A stretch of 64,000 nt of DNA from Stictocephala bisonia (taxonomy: Eukaryota; Arthropoda; Insecta; Hemiptera; Membracidae): the NCBI GenBank assembly GCA_035578905.1, contig JAQJVL010000540.1:315296-379295 (forward strand), written 5' to 3'. This document shows, piece by piece, positions 50,024-61,150 of the stretch. Both the position numbers and the translations under genes were made by a program. The notes under the pieces are model-generated. The model was not told where the DNA came from and ran no database searches. It worked only from the letters and a program-made list of their open reading frames with translations. Position 1 is the first letter of the stretch; each line of letters begins with the position of its first letter.

Positions 50024-51037
50024 GCAGAAAATTATGTTCACCTTAAAGACGCCATGTGTAAGGGGGATGCTAACGTTTCAGATATAGGACAAACGGTCGT
50101 GTTACCATCCAGTTTTACTGGCGGTTAGCGCTATATGCACGAGAGAACTCGGGACGCCATGACGTATGTTCGTCACTATGGTCGTCCTGATTTGTTCATA
50201 ACATTTACGTGTAATCCAAAATGGACAGAAATTGGAGCTGCCTTAAAAGACGGCCAAAAACCTCAAGATAGACACGACATTATAGCTGGGGTGTTCCATT
50301 TGAAAGTGAAAAACTGATTAATCTTTTAATTAAAGGTTCAATTTTCAGCCAAAGTAGCTGTTACATGTATACTGTGGAGTGGCAGAAGCGTGGCTTGCCT
50401 CATGTACACATTTTGCTGTGGCTGCAAAATAGGATCATGGCTGACGAAACAGATAATGTGATTAGTGTTGAGATACCCGACCCTGAAATGAACCCTGAAC
50501 TACATGAAATTATCAAGTCTACGATGATCCATGGTCCTTGCGGCAACTTAAATAGGAGTCCATTCTGCATGGTTAATGGCTCATGCTCCAAAAGATATCC
50601 AAGTCCCTTATCCAAAGAAACCCAAACTGCTGACGATGGGTACCCTCAGTATCGTCGAAGGTCTCCAGCTGATGGTAGTTACACAGTCAACATGAATGGA
50701 GTAGACCTAGACAGTCGGTGGGTAGTGCCGTACAATCCTGTTCTGTCACGTAACTTTTTAGCACACATCAATGTGGAATTGTTTAATTCTGTCAAGTCAA
50801 TAAAATACATTTGTAAATACGTGAACAAGGGCAGTGATCAAGCAGTTTTTTTTTGGAAAACAATAGAGACGAAGTATCAAGCTATGAAGCAGGCCATTAC
50901 ATCAGTAGTTCCGAAGCAGTTTGGCGTATATTTTGTTTCCCAATCCATGAAAGATATCCTCCTGTAATTCATTTAGCTGTACATCTTGAAAATGGTCAGA
51001 GAGCTTATTTCACCCCCAAAATATCCAAGAAAAACTT
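50024..51037 (+). pseudogene. Helitron Rep (HUH) endonuclease region
   Basis: After the stop at 50021 the same frame continues, passes another stop (TAG 50126-50128) and shows the Rep motif PDLFITFTCNPKWTEI (about 50186-50233). A one-base shift at the A5 run near 50310 leads to EWQKRGLPHVHILLWL, whose HVH (50401-50409) is the metal-binding HUH motif. The nicking tyrosines lie in YICKYVNKG (codons at 50806 and 50818), both present. A shift at the eight-T run near 50848 moves the reading into the frame of NRDEV and FPIHERYPPVIHLAVHLENG. The protein would cut and join single strands at the element ends for rolling-circle transposition. Catalytic residues survive although the frame does not. Confidence 0.88.
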
Positions 51038-53134
51038 CTGAATCCACCAAAAACGACTCTTCTGGCATTCTTTGAGCTTTGCAAATCTGACAGTTTTGCC
51101 AGAAATCTAATTTACAGTGAAGTATCTGCTTACTATACCTGGAAAAATAACAAGTTTAGTCGTCGTAAACAAAGCAAAGCCGTTCCAGGACATCCAGGAA
51201 TAAAAAAAGATCATGTACTTGTTTGAGTTTACACAGTACACCCTAACAACATAGAAAGTTACTATCTCCGCATGTTTCTTCATGAAGCTAAAGGGCCTAA
51301 AAATTTTATTGATCTTAAAAGGGTATCTGGCGTAGTTCATCCCACTTATCAGTCTGCCTGCAGAGCGTTAGGTTTACTTGAAGATGACAGTAACTGGGAC
51401 ATAACCTTGGAAGAAGCTGCTGTGTCGGAATCACCTAAAAAAAACAGACAGCTTTTCGCAGTAATTTTGGTATTTTTTCAATCAGCAAATCCTTTTGGGC
51501 TATGGGAAAAACACAGAGATAGTATGTCAGAGGACTTTAAGAGACAAATACAACATGAATGCCCTGATTTAACACTTGAACCACTAAACAACATTGTTTA
51601 CAATAAATGCCTACAGTCATTAGAAAACTTAGTGTGTTCGATGTCCCACCAATCAATTCAACAGCTCGGTCTTCCTTCTCCAAGTCCAGGACCAAACAGT
51701 ACTGCAGTCAATCACGAGTACTTAAAAGAACTCTCTTACAACGTGGTTCATTTATCTCAGTTGGTTTCAGAAAACTTAACGACGAGCAGAAAGATGTATA
51801 CAATGAAGTAATGGCTAGCGTTGAGTCAGAAGCTGGAAGACTGTTTTTCCTTGACGCGCCAGGTGGTACAGGGAAGACATTTTTAATTAATTTAATTTTA
51901 GCCTCATTAAGAAAAGACAGGAACATCTTAATTTCAGTGGCTTCTTCAGGTATAGCAGCAACATTATTGGATGGAGGGAGGACGGCTCACTCTGCGTTTA
52001 AACTGCCTTTAAACTTACGCTACTCTGAGACTCCAATGTGTAACATCTCAAAACAAAGTGACATGGCGGATGTTCACAAATATTGCAAGTTAATAATTTG
52101 GGACGAATGCACAATGGCCAACAAGACAGGAATTGAAGCTTTAGATAGATCTCTTCAAGACATTAGAAAAAACAGAAACCTGATGGGTGGAGTAACGCTC
52201 TTATTGGCTGGAGACTTCAGACAAACTGCCTCTTGTACCTAAAGGTACTCGAGCTGATGAAGTCAAAGCCTGCCTTAAGAGATCTATTCTTTGGCCTAAA
52301 GCCCAAGTTCTGGCCTTGAAAACAAATATGCGGGTTCATCTTAAAGGCAGTTTAAATGCAGGAGAATTCTCAAATTTACTTTTAAAGATCGGCAATGGAA
52401 ATCTACCTGAGAAAAACGGCAAAGTTAGTATTACAGCAGACTTATGTAAAGTTGTATGTGACTTGCAAGCGTTTGCTGAAAACATTTACCCAGATTTAAA
52501 AAATGTTTATTTAAAATATTTGTCTTGGTTTCGAGAAAGAGCTATCCTTACACCAAAGAATGACACTGCTACAAGTATCAATAATATATTATTGGAAAAA
52601 CTGCCAACTGAGACTGTATGTTACCTATCGGTGGATTCTTTGGTGGAAGTAGAAGATGCGGTTCACTACCCGGTAGAGTTCTTACACACGCTTAATCCTC
52701 CAAGCATTCCACCACACAATATTTACCTTAAGGTTGTAGCTCCAATAATTTTGCTAGGAAACTTGGTACCACCTAAGCTTTGCAACGGCACTAGGCTACA
52801 AGTAAAAGCGTTGCACAAAAACGTCATAGAAGCAACAATATTTACTGGATGTGGCCAGGATGAAGTAGTCTTCATTCCATATGTTCCCCTAATACCATCG
52901 GATTACCATTTTCAGTTTAAAAGACTGCAGTTTCCTGTGAAGCCCTGCTTTGCTATGACAATGAATAAATCACAAGGGCAGTCTCTGAAAATGGCCGGCG
53001 TTGATCTGAGGGAAGACTGCTTCTCTAGTGGCCAATTATATGTTGCTTACTCAATGGTTAGCTCTTCGGAAAGTTTAACGATCCTTCAACCACAGGGTCA
53101 AGCAAAGAACGTTGTCTACAAAGAAATTTTATAA
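51038..53134 (+). pseudogene. Helitron Pif1-type SF1B helicase region
   Basis: The region starts with LNPPKTTLLAFFELC (51038 on) and has a TGA at 51224-51226. It continues through FLHEAKGPKNFIDLKRV and shifts frame near 51775 into LNDEQKDVYNEVM. Walker A, GGTGKT, is at 51862-51879; Walker B, IIWDEC, has DE codons at 52102-52107; LLLAGDFRQT (motif III) is at about 52201-52230. A frameshift near 52225 follows. Then come KPCFAMTMNKSQGQSLKMAG and the motif VI region, LYVAYSMVSS. The usual Arg of the VALSRV motif is Met here (ATG at 53054-53056), which should abolish ATP hydrolysis coupling. The stop is at 53132-53134. The role would be unwinding during rolling-circle transfer, 5' to 3'. Confidence 0.88.
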
Positions 53135-53220
53135 TTTACATTTGTGTTCCATCACACGATTTTATAATTTTTGTAACGATTATTAATTAACTTAGTCTAC
53201 CGCTAAGTAATTAAGTAAAT

Positions 53221-53260
53221 AACCGTAGCAAAGCATAAGCTATTACGATCCCGTCTACAC
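53221..53260 (+). other. Probable Helitron 3' end region
   Basis: CCGTAGCAAAGCATAAGCTA and then TTACGATC resembles the terminal hairpin plus CTAG of related elements, but is too degenerate to pair well. It lies about 90 nt after the helicase stop, a normal distance. Confidence 0.4.
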
Positions 53261-54019
53261 ATATAAGATACGATCAATCATAAACGTAACATTATAACAA
53301 TTAGAATTTATGTTCAATGAACTCGTTATTATCTATATATCTATCTATTCTGTTTTTATCGGATGCTCTTAAATACAACAGGAAATAAACCTACAACCCC
53401 CGTATGTTCTTAAAGAGAATAAACATTTTCTGATATGTCTTGGTTTATTCCCGCATAAAATATTGCACATGACTAACAAACTCATTCAAGGTTGTTCTAA
53501 ATGAACCATTTGTTATCTAACGATATTTAATACCTAATATGAATGTATATAAGTGGCGTTACCATGTAATATCCTACGTAACATCCAAGTTACAACATAA
53601 GCTGTTGGGTTCAAATACTGTAGCCCTTGCAATCAATGTAAAGCTAAATGAAACCCCATCACGATGTAGTGGGTTGGCGGTTGACTCAACTAATCACACA
53701 TCACGTCACTGGATTTAATTAAATATTTGACAAAACAAGTCAACTCATTATAATTAATTAATACGTAACTTTGTGGTTATTTACTCCAAACAAAACATAA
53801 TTGGGATTCTCAAGTGATAATTATAGGTTTATACAATTTTTATCAATTAAAAACATTATTTGTATATCTACTACATGGAGATTCTTAAAACTATTTTATA
53901 TTTTATTTGGTCAGACTATTATTAGTCTATACAAACATGATCCATTTACGATGAGCACAGAGAGGGAGGGCACAGTTTTATTAAATGTCAGCCACTTTTT
54001 CTGTTAAACTGTCTTTTTA
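53261..54019. other. Non-coding stretch
   Basis: AT-rich; a slightly GC-richer segment at 53640-53710 shows no clear element. A 68-codon frame at 53801-54007 has no motif. Confidence 0.4.
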
Positions 54020-54198
54020 CTTTACACCATTATATATACATAACTGCACTACCCAGTTCACGTGGGCCAACAGGCCCAATATGTTATACCATTATACTCA
54101 ACGAGTGAAGTATTGACCATTACTCAGTTTGGGATTCGAACCATGTAAATTGCCCTCAGCAGTCTGACGCCTTGGACACTAAACTACCACCACGCCAA
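54020..54198 (-). mobile_element. Second tRNA-derived SINE type
   Basis: On the minus strand the head begins GGCGTGGTGGTAGTTTAGTG at 54198. A box A-like TGGTAGTTTAGTGTCCAAGG and a box B GGTTCGAATCCC (54139-54150 plus strand, GGGATTCGAACC) are present. The head is about 73 nt long, like a tRNA, but the first and last seven bases do not pair, so it is not a functional tRNA gene. A body of about 100 nt follows (GGCCTGTTGGCCCACGTG is palindrome-rich). The copy is single in this window. Confidence 0.65.
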
Positions 54199-55154
54199 TG
54201 GTTTTATAGCATACATACTAATAATTAGTTTTTTATATTTAAAATTATACTTATTGTTATTAGCATTTGTGATTTTAAAACGATTTTCAAGAAAATATAA
54301 AAATGGTGTGATTCTGTAAATAATACAAATTACTATATATAGTAAAATTTAGTACATAGTAAGGTTGAGTTAGTTGTTTTATGTTTGCTAGATACTATAT
54401 TAAAGAATTTAGTATTGAATTTATTAAATTTTAATTATCAATATAAAGTGCCACAGGTAAAAAGTGTAATAAGGGTTGGATAATATTTTATTATTATTTT
54501 ATATTATTATTATTAGCTAAACATTACAACTAAATGAAACGTTTTACTCTTTAATGTCAACTTTAAAAATCCTAAGCTTATACCATTAAATTTTAATAAG
54601 TTTATTTTAATGTTTAGTTTAAATAATTTCGAATATGTTTTATGCTATTGTATACTATATCTTGAATACGATAGTACATAGATTATATGTTATAATTTAC
54701 TATGCAAGTAAGTATATTTGGTAAATCTAGACATTCATTGAATTAAAAATTTTATATTTATCTTGATAACACATAATAGATTAGTTTTTAAAAATGTCCA
54801 AGTGGTATCTCTTAATAAACAAAATAAATATATTAATTTAATATGTACCCACACATTGCTGTTTCGTAAAATATACAACCCTATAGTAGATTCATAATGA
54901 GGCTTCCTAAGATTGTTAAGCATTGATTTGAAATCAAATTAAAGTTGACTTTATTTGGTAGGAGTTAGGATCATTGACTTTTATCTAAATTAAAGTTAAC
55001 CATAATGGGAACATAGTTAGAATTTCATTACTTATGCACCTATTTGACTTTCATGTTATTATTACAGGGGGTTGTTTTAGATGCACTTTCTATGTCATCA
55101 TCAATATTACCTTAGTTAGTCTCAAGGTAATAGGCCTCGGTACTAGGGTTATTA
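54199..55154. other. AT-rich non-coding stretch
   Basis: No gene, array or RNA gene is seen before the hAT element. Confidence 0.45.
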
Positions 55155-55162
55155 CTGACGTA
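55155..55162. repeat. hAT target site duplication, left
   Basis: CTGACGTA, repeated exactly at 56020-56027 on the far side of the element. The 8 bp length is diagnostic for hAT-type insertion. Confidence 0.9.
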
Positions 55163-56019
55163 TAGGGATGGTTGAACCAGTGACATTTGAATACCAGTGA
55201 CAATGATAACAGTGACAACCACATACAAGTGACTTTTACTGGTGACAGCTGTCACCGGTGACGGCCGGGATAAGTCCAGTCACCAGCCCACCGCCATCCT
55301 TTTCAAGTGTTGTGGTGTTGTATTTGAACCCAGTTTAGACTATGTTTCCCGACATAGCTTAAATTACTTAAGTGTATTTTTTGACAAATGTAGGTTTAAT
55401 AAATAAAATTAAAACAATAATTTGGATTGGTTATAATTACAATTTTTGCAAGTAGGATTACTTTATATTATTCTAAGTTATATCCATTTAAAAAATATAA
55501 CAATAACTAAAACAACCTAATTGTATGTAAATGAATTCTTATATGTCGAGTAGTAAACTAGTTAAATTAAATAATTATTTAAAAACCCACGCTGTTTTAG
55601 TTTTTGAGGGCAGTAAATAAATTATAATTTTGCTTGCTCTAGGTATAGAATAAAAAATAGACAATAAAATTTATGCCTTCACCCTACTCCGGCCGTGTCA
55701 AGGTCAAAAGACACTGGCAGCTATCTGAGCTGTTGCCGTCAGTGTGTCACCAAACACCGAGATTTCAGTGACCGAGCATGTATTTCCGTTTTGGAAACAT
55801 GTCCAGATCCAATTTCAATTCAGTGACAAGGGAATCTGTGACAAGCGCCGTGCGCATGCGCGATTCACAGTAGCGTAGTTCATTCGATATCCACTTGTAG
55901 CAGTGCAAGCTGTACTGAATTCCTGTCACTGGTATTTCTCACTTTCTGTACCAGTGACTATCGGTGACAAGCAAATACAAGTGACAAAGTCACCGGTACG
56001 TAAATATCGCCCATCCCTA
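55163..56019. mobile_element. Non-autonomous hAT element, 857 bp
   Basis: The element begins TAGGGATGG and ends CCATCCCTA, with further imperfect inverted matching inward (left TTGAACCAGTGACATTTG; right, read inward, GCGATATTTACGTACCGGTG). It is bounded by perfect 8 bp duplications CTGACGTA. Both subterminal regions are packed with GTGAC/GTCAC pentamers: at least seven in 55186-55285 and about ten in 55745-56003. Many read CCAGTGAC, CAAGTGAC or GGTGAC. Such clustered short motifs are the usual binding sites for hAT transposases. The middle (55300-55690) is plain AT-rich filler and no transposase remnant is present, so it would need a transposase in trans. The flawless target duplication suggests a fairly recent insertion. 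Confidence 0.92.
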
Positions 56020-56027
56020 CTGACGTA
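56020..56027. repeat. hAT target site duplication, right
   Basis: CTGACGTA, exact copy of 55155-55162. Confidence 0.9.
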
Positions 56028-56262
56028 TTGATGAAAGCCTTATGACTGAGGGGCCTTAATGTAACTCGGGTATAATGGCGTACATAAGTGGGGTTATCTT
56101 ACCCTTAAACATCCAAAGGCTTACGTATTTGTTAGTTTTTACTGATGAGTCCTAATAAATAAAAATATTTATATATTTGTATTCAACCCATTTATTTTTA
56201 TTTTAACTCACTGTGTCATTTTATAAATTTTTATGATGGTAAATATTTTATCTATTTTTAAT

Positions 56263-56480
56263 ACACCGATCGTCAAGTTATGGGCGAATGTTGATTTAAA
56301 ATGAGAATGATGAGTGTAGATATGCGAATGTGCTGCAGTATTTTTTTAAACTAAGGCTAACTATTCCTTAGTATGTTTAATTAAAGGTTAGCCCAATGAC
56401 AAACGAACAGCCAGTAATTATCAAACTAACCCTTTCAAAAGCATAAATGGAAATTGAACTGGAATGAATTAAATATCGTG
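56263..56480 (-). mobile_element. tRNA-derived SINE, copy 3 of 3 (5' truncated)
   Basis: It matches the body of 1541-1820 in inverted orientation: CACCGATCGTCAAG-TATGG, GATGAGTGTAGAT, ACTAAGGC-AACTATTCCTTA, GCCCAATGACAAACGAACAG, CCAGTAATTATCA. The match fades after the box B region (GAAATTGAACTGG, about 56450), so the box A end is missing or degraded. This is the most diverged of the three copies. Confidence 0.7.
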
Positions 56481-57492
56481 ACGAAATCGTACTATGCCAA
56501 AAATATCAGTTTAACCTTGATGAATCTTTAACTATTAGAGGTATTTTTTTTAGTCAAATATTTGAATCCAGAAATATCGATATCTATAGTCAAGTTCAAA
56601 TTCTGTTGTGTTATAATTTAACACAAAAAGCATCAATCCTTATATTTAATTGTACTTTCAACTCGTTTCATTTATAGTTAAGAGATTAATTTCTCATAAT
56701 TACTCTCACTGTATGTTTTAATAATAATTGTCATAAATATGATTTTACCAATTATCAATATATGTAACTGATTTTCACTATCCATTACATTCTCTTTACG
56801 AATAGACAAGAATTCCCTATGAAAGTATTTATTTGTAAAGTTTTTTGTTATTTATCAAAGCCTATGCTTATTTTAAGATATCTACTACCTAATGTTATGG
56901 ATTTCATGTAAGTAAAGAATCTTTGTGCTCCATGTTTAACATAAGTATATAAACGTTACTTTTCATTGTTTATTGGTTTTTTAAATAACAACTTAAGGCA
57001 ATGTTTTGTTTTTTTTTCATTATCTTGAATACTTTTTAATTTACAGTCATAGAGAAGGCTCAGTGCCTATTTTTAAATTTCACACGTTACAATTCGTAAC
57101 AAATTTTAATCCATTAACATATATTTATACTGTGTTATAACTTCATGTGTTATTTTACAATTTTTTGAGCATACAGTAAGTAACCATCACAACTTATATT
57201 GATAATTTGCTAAGAAAATAATTATTTAACTTATACGTTTTAATACTGTTTGTTAATTGAAAAACACTACCTTAAAATCTATTTACTTTCCCACCAATCT
57301 TAATTACTTCACTGGAAATATTCCCATGTTTATTTAAATTTTAGTTGTGTTCTTGTAAAGTTATTGTTAATTATTATGAACCTTACATAAGGCTTAACAA
57401 TTATATTAAAACCTTTAATTCTTCAATCTACACAACTACGTGTTCTAAATTACTTGCAAGTAGACTGCAAAATGGAGCCTCTAAATCACTGT
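56481..57492. other. AT-rich non-coding stretch
   Basis: Nothing recognised before the 120 bp satellite. Confidence 0.45.
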
Positions 57493-58838
57493 AATCACAA
57501 GTGCAGGACCAAAGCCAGTCGGAAATATCGTATCATAGATCATATCGGCGACCTCCAGGGTCATATTACTGCTATGTAATGGGATTGTATTTCCTGAATA
57601 TCTGTAGTACGTGATCACAAGTGGAGGACCAAAGCCAGTCGGAAATAGCAAGTCATAGATCATATCGGTGACCTCTAGGGCCGTATTACTCCTATGTAAT
57701 GGGATTGTATTTCCTGAATATCTGTAGTACGTAGGACCAAAGCCAGTCAGAAATATCGTATCATAGATCATATTGGTGACCTCTAGGGCCGTATTACTGC
57801 TATGTAATGGGATTGTATTTCCTGAATATATGTAGTACGTGATCACAGGTGGAGGACCAAAGCCAGTCAGAAATATCGTATCATAGATCATATCGGCGAC
57901 CTCTAGGGCTGTATTACTGCTATGTAATGGGATTCGTATTTTCTGAATATCTGTAGTACGTGATCACAAGTGGAGGACCAAAGCCAGTCGGAAATAGCAA
58001 GTCATAGATCATATCGGTGACCTCTAGGGCCGTATTACTGATATGTAATGGGATTGTATTTCCTGAATATCTGTAGTACGTAATCACAAGTGGAGGACCA
58101 AAGCCAGTCCTAAATATCGTGTCATAGATCATATCGGTGACCTCTAGGGCCGTATTACTGCTATGTAATGGGATTGTATTTCCTGAATATCTGTAGTACG
58201 TAATCACAAGTGGAGGACCAAAGCCAGTCCTAAATATCGTGTCATAGATCATATCGGTGACCTCTAGGGCCGTATTACTGATATGTAATGGGATCGTATT
58301 TCCTGAATATCTGTAGTACGTAATCACAAGTGGAGGACCAAAGCCAGTCAGAAATATCGTGTCATAGATCATATCGGCGACCTCTAGGGCCGTATTACTC
58401 CTATGTAATGGGATTTTATTTCCTGAATATAGTAGTACGTGATGGCCAGTTTTATGTGAACTTAGAACTGCACTACTAATTAACCATAATCACAGGTGGA
58501 GGACCAAAGCCAGTCGGAAATATCGTGTCATAGATCATATCGGCGACCTCTAGGGCCGTATTACTCCTATGTAATGGGATTGTATTTCCTGAATATAGTA
58601 GTACGTGATGGCCAGTTTTATGTGAACTTAGAACTGCACTACTAATTAACCATAATCACAGGTGGAGGACCAAAGCCAGTCGGAAATATCGTGTCATAGA
58701 TCATATCGGTGACCTCTAGGGTCGTATTACTCCTATGTAATGGGATTGTATTTCCTGAATATCTGTAGTACGAGATCGCAAGTGGAGGACCAAAGCCAGA
58801 CGGAAATATGGTGTCATAGATTATATCAATAGTCATTA
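57493..58838 (-). repeat. 120 bp satellite, about 11 monomers
   Basis: The monomer (plus strand) contains ATCACAAGTGGAGGACCAAA, GCCAGTCGGAAATATCGT, CATAGATCATATCGG-GACC, TCTAGGGCCGTATTACT and TATGTAATGGGATTGTATTT, then CCTGAATATCTGTAGTACGT. The 120 nt period (40 codons) keeps frames of 66 to 150 codons open on the minus strand; no start, domain or non-repeat sequence supports them as genes. Two monomers near 58433 and 58607 have an extra, identical segment of about 58 bp (GATGGCCAGTTTTATGTGAA and onward to ATTAACCAT). That makes a roughly 175 bp composite unit amplified as such. A diverged solitary monomer sits at 4817-4923, and a weaker half-monomer at about 60745-60806. Confidence 0.93.
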
Positions 58839-59473
58839 TCATATTGAAAATTCTAGTAAAATAAATAATAATTTATGTCCTGTTCAAGGAATATCACTTC
58901 TTTTTCTTGCAATCAAAATGCGATGATAAAAGAGTGTGTCTTTTTTACCGGAGATTACCCGTACTTATACGCTTTAATAGTTATCACTGTAACTAAATAA
59001 GTATTGTTATTAGATCTATATCACTAAAATAACTTTAAATAAGCCATATTTGACAAGTTATTAGTTTTTTAGCAACATTCAAGTGTGAGCTATAATAATA
59101 TATTTTTTCCCAAAACAGTAAGGAAATTAAATACAGGCTTAAATATAAAAAAGTATATATCGTACAATATTAATCTAACTTCTCTCACCTAAACATTAAT
59201 AAAAACATTTATTTAGATAATAAGGAGGAAAACAACAATAATTAATTATAAGCTAATAATGGTACTAAATCATATTAAATTTATAACCACTATTTACGTT
59301 TTGTTCATTTTATATATTTTACTTTTTTTAGCATATAAAAGTCAATTTTTAATTCATACTATCGTATTAAACAATTATTTAACACGATAGTATGTATTTC
59401 TCTATCGTGTGGGTAAATCCTCCCTTTCATTTGGTTCAAAGTTAAGATCACGTCATTAAATAATTTTTTGTTA
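58839..59473. other. AT-rich stretch with a hairpin
   Basis: No gene. An 11 bp inverted repeat CATACTATCGT/ACGATAGTATG lies at 59355-59365 and 59384-59394, with another CTATCGTG just after it (59402-59409). Confidence 0.45.
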
Positions 59474-59848
59474 CAGTAAACCCCCGATTATCGGAACTTC
59501 GGTTATAGGAAACTCGGATTAGCGGAAACGGATTAGTGTGTTATAAGTGTACAGTGGCGAGGAATCCACGCCATCTGATTTACTATTAATTAAAAGGTGG
59601 GGTGGTGTGATATTGCGGCCAGAAAAAGACGATTTTTTAAAACTAAATTAAAGTTTTAACAGTATCTTTTTATACATAGACTATTGTTAAACACTCGTAA
59701 AGCAGTACCTTTTATTAAACATTTGTGCAAGAAAATGAGTTATTTATTTTAAAATAAGACCTATAAAACGAAACCTCGGATTATCGGACATGTTCGTTAT
59801 CGGAAACGGCCTCGGCCCCCTTTATTTCCAAAGTTCGGGTTTTTTATT
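59474..59848. mobile_element. Pogo/Tigger-like MITE, 375 bp
   Basis: It starts CAGTAAACCCCCGATTATCG right after TA (59472-59473). The far end TTCCAAAGTTCGGGTTTTTT (59827-59846), followed by TTTA to 59850, matches the reverse complement of the start at about 16 of 25 positions and is bounded by TA (59849-59850). Subterminal repeats of the kind ATTATCGGA / TTCGGTTATAGGA / GTTATCGGAAACGG occur near both ends (59485-59530 and 59779-59808). This is the layout of CENP-B/pogo-type elements. No transposase is present. The copy is degenerate. Confidence 0.6.
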
Positions 59849-61100
59849 TACTTAACATGACGGGAATTTAAAAACTGACTTTTGTTTGAATTATAATTAC
59901 AAATTTATAATATATTTGTTTGTTTTTAATAGCTACATTATTTTATATATATTGTAAGGAAAAACACACATATATGAACACACACGCAAATTTGAAATTA
60001 ATTAAAAACACTGTTTTCTAAAGGGGCACATTTTTCTCTGTAATAATACAGTTTTGGAATTATAGAAAAACTTTGTTGGAATGACTATAGTCTGCAGACA
60101 AGTCCATGTCAAATTATATGAACTGTCATGCAGGAAGGACTAACAGGAAGAAAGTTATGTAAGAACCAGAACAGACCCCTCTCCAAGGATTGTGGGTTGC
60201 TTAGATTGTTTTTGTCAAAAACTGGGCTTAATGACTGGATTTTTGTGATGTCAAGCTCGAAACGGTAAGTCACACCGTCTCTCGTGGCCATAATTAAAAC
60301 TGATGTTGTTGCAACTGCCTACCACCTTGCCACACTAGTTAAATTAACTAAAACTAAGGAATAATACATCTATTTATAATTTAAAATTACTTCTTTATTA
60401 TGTCATAACATTATGTATTATGCAGTTTACATAGTTTGTGTAAGAAAAATACATAGAATGTAAGACTGCTTAGTACAAATTGTAGTTAATGTTGGACCTC
60501 GATGACATTTGTTTTTTACTTAGTGATGCCACAAAAAATGTAAAATCATTTCAATAAACTATTCTATTCTAAGTAGTAAAACGATGTTTTGTGTTGAAAA
60601 CATTTCATCCTGATAAGCAGTTCTTGTAGCAGTTTACGGAGTTCTCGGTTGTAACTAGTTGGTTTTCTGTGATATGGAGTACCTCTATAACTGATGCAAT
60701 AAGTAGTATTCATAAGGTAAACGGAAATGAACGTTATAAATCCTATCTTCAACCTCTTGGGTCATATAAATGGTATCTAATGGGAACATATATCCTGAAC
60801 CTATTCAATAAAAGTTTATATATCTTACAAACCCGTGTGTGAGGGCACTATGTTTGTAATATGTTTAGTCCTTTATTTCTGAAATGAACTCAAAATAAAA
60901 TCAAAACCTACTAGTATTAAATTTATTAAATATTTCTAATAGAAATTAATTTTTTTAAACTTTTACTTATGACGTTTTCATACTATAAAAAATTAATGAA
61001 TATTCTATTTTTCAAGGTTATGGGTAAAATGCTCTTTATAACACTTAACGTGGGAACGTAAATGGACTTCTGAAGCACTACTTGTGCCGAACAGGCAGGC
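59849..61100. other. Non-coding stretch
   Basis: Mostly AT-rich. A 60-codon minus-strand frame at 60109-60291 has a rather protein-like composition (MATRDGVTYRFELDITKI at its start) but no domain, splice context or neighbour supports it. At about 60745-60806 a segment (ACCTCTTGGGTCATA, then TAATGGGAACATATATCCTG) resembles half of the 120 bp satellite monomer. Confidence 0.35.
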
Positions 61101-61150
61101 TGTATTCAAGACAAGATCCCGTACTGGTCACCCATCCAAGGAACAGACAC
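61101..61150 (-). other. 5S rRNA-like fragment
   Basis: On the minus strand TTCCTTGGATGGGTGACCAG (from 61143 downward) recalls the conserved 3' part of animal 5S rRNA (TTGGATGGGTGACCG), and GGGATCTTGTC follows. Only this part matches, so it is not a 5S gene. It may be a piece of a 5S-derived SINE or a chance match. Confidence 0.25.

Larger units (their letters stand above)
46164..53260 (+). mobile_element. Decayed autonomous Helitron with OTU, Rep and Pif1-like helicase
   Basis: The proposed 5' end is TCTATATCTATAAAAGCC at 46164, after an A as expected for A|TC insertion. A CACTCACTGACTGACTCACT run follows, and then TAGGAAGCTGAAATGTT, a layout known from many animal Helitron 5' ends. Coding remnants run from 47949 to 53134 in the order OTU protease, zinc-finger linker, Helitron_like_N, Rep HUH nuclease and Pif1-type helicase. 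The proposed 3' end is a degenerate CCGTAGCAAAGCATAAGCTA block at 53223-53242, resembling the CCGTGCAAAGCACGG hairpin found before the CTAG terminus of relatives. No exact CTRR is visible, so the end is approximate. An alternative start is TCTATCTATATTAAA at 46898, in which case 46164-46890 would be a separate non-autonomous element. About eight frameshifts and several stops mean it cannot move by itself. Confidence 0.85.

Noticed and set aside
54126..54198. Functional tRNA gene on the minus strand
   Set aside because: Boxes A and B are present but acceptor ends do not pair and the sequence runs on into a SINE body.
57493..58838. Minus-strand frames up to 150 codons as a gene
   Set aside because: By-product of a 120 bp satellite whose length is a multiple of three.
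61101..61150. 5S rRNA gene
   Set aside because: Only about 20 nt resemble the 3' part of 5S rRNA; the remainder does not.
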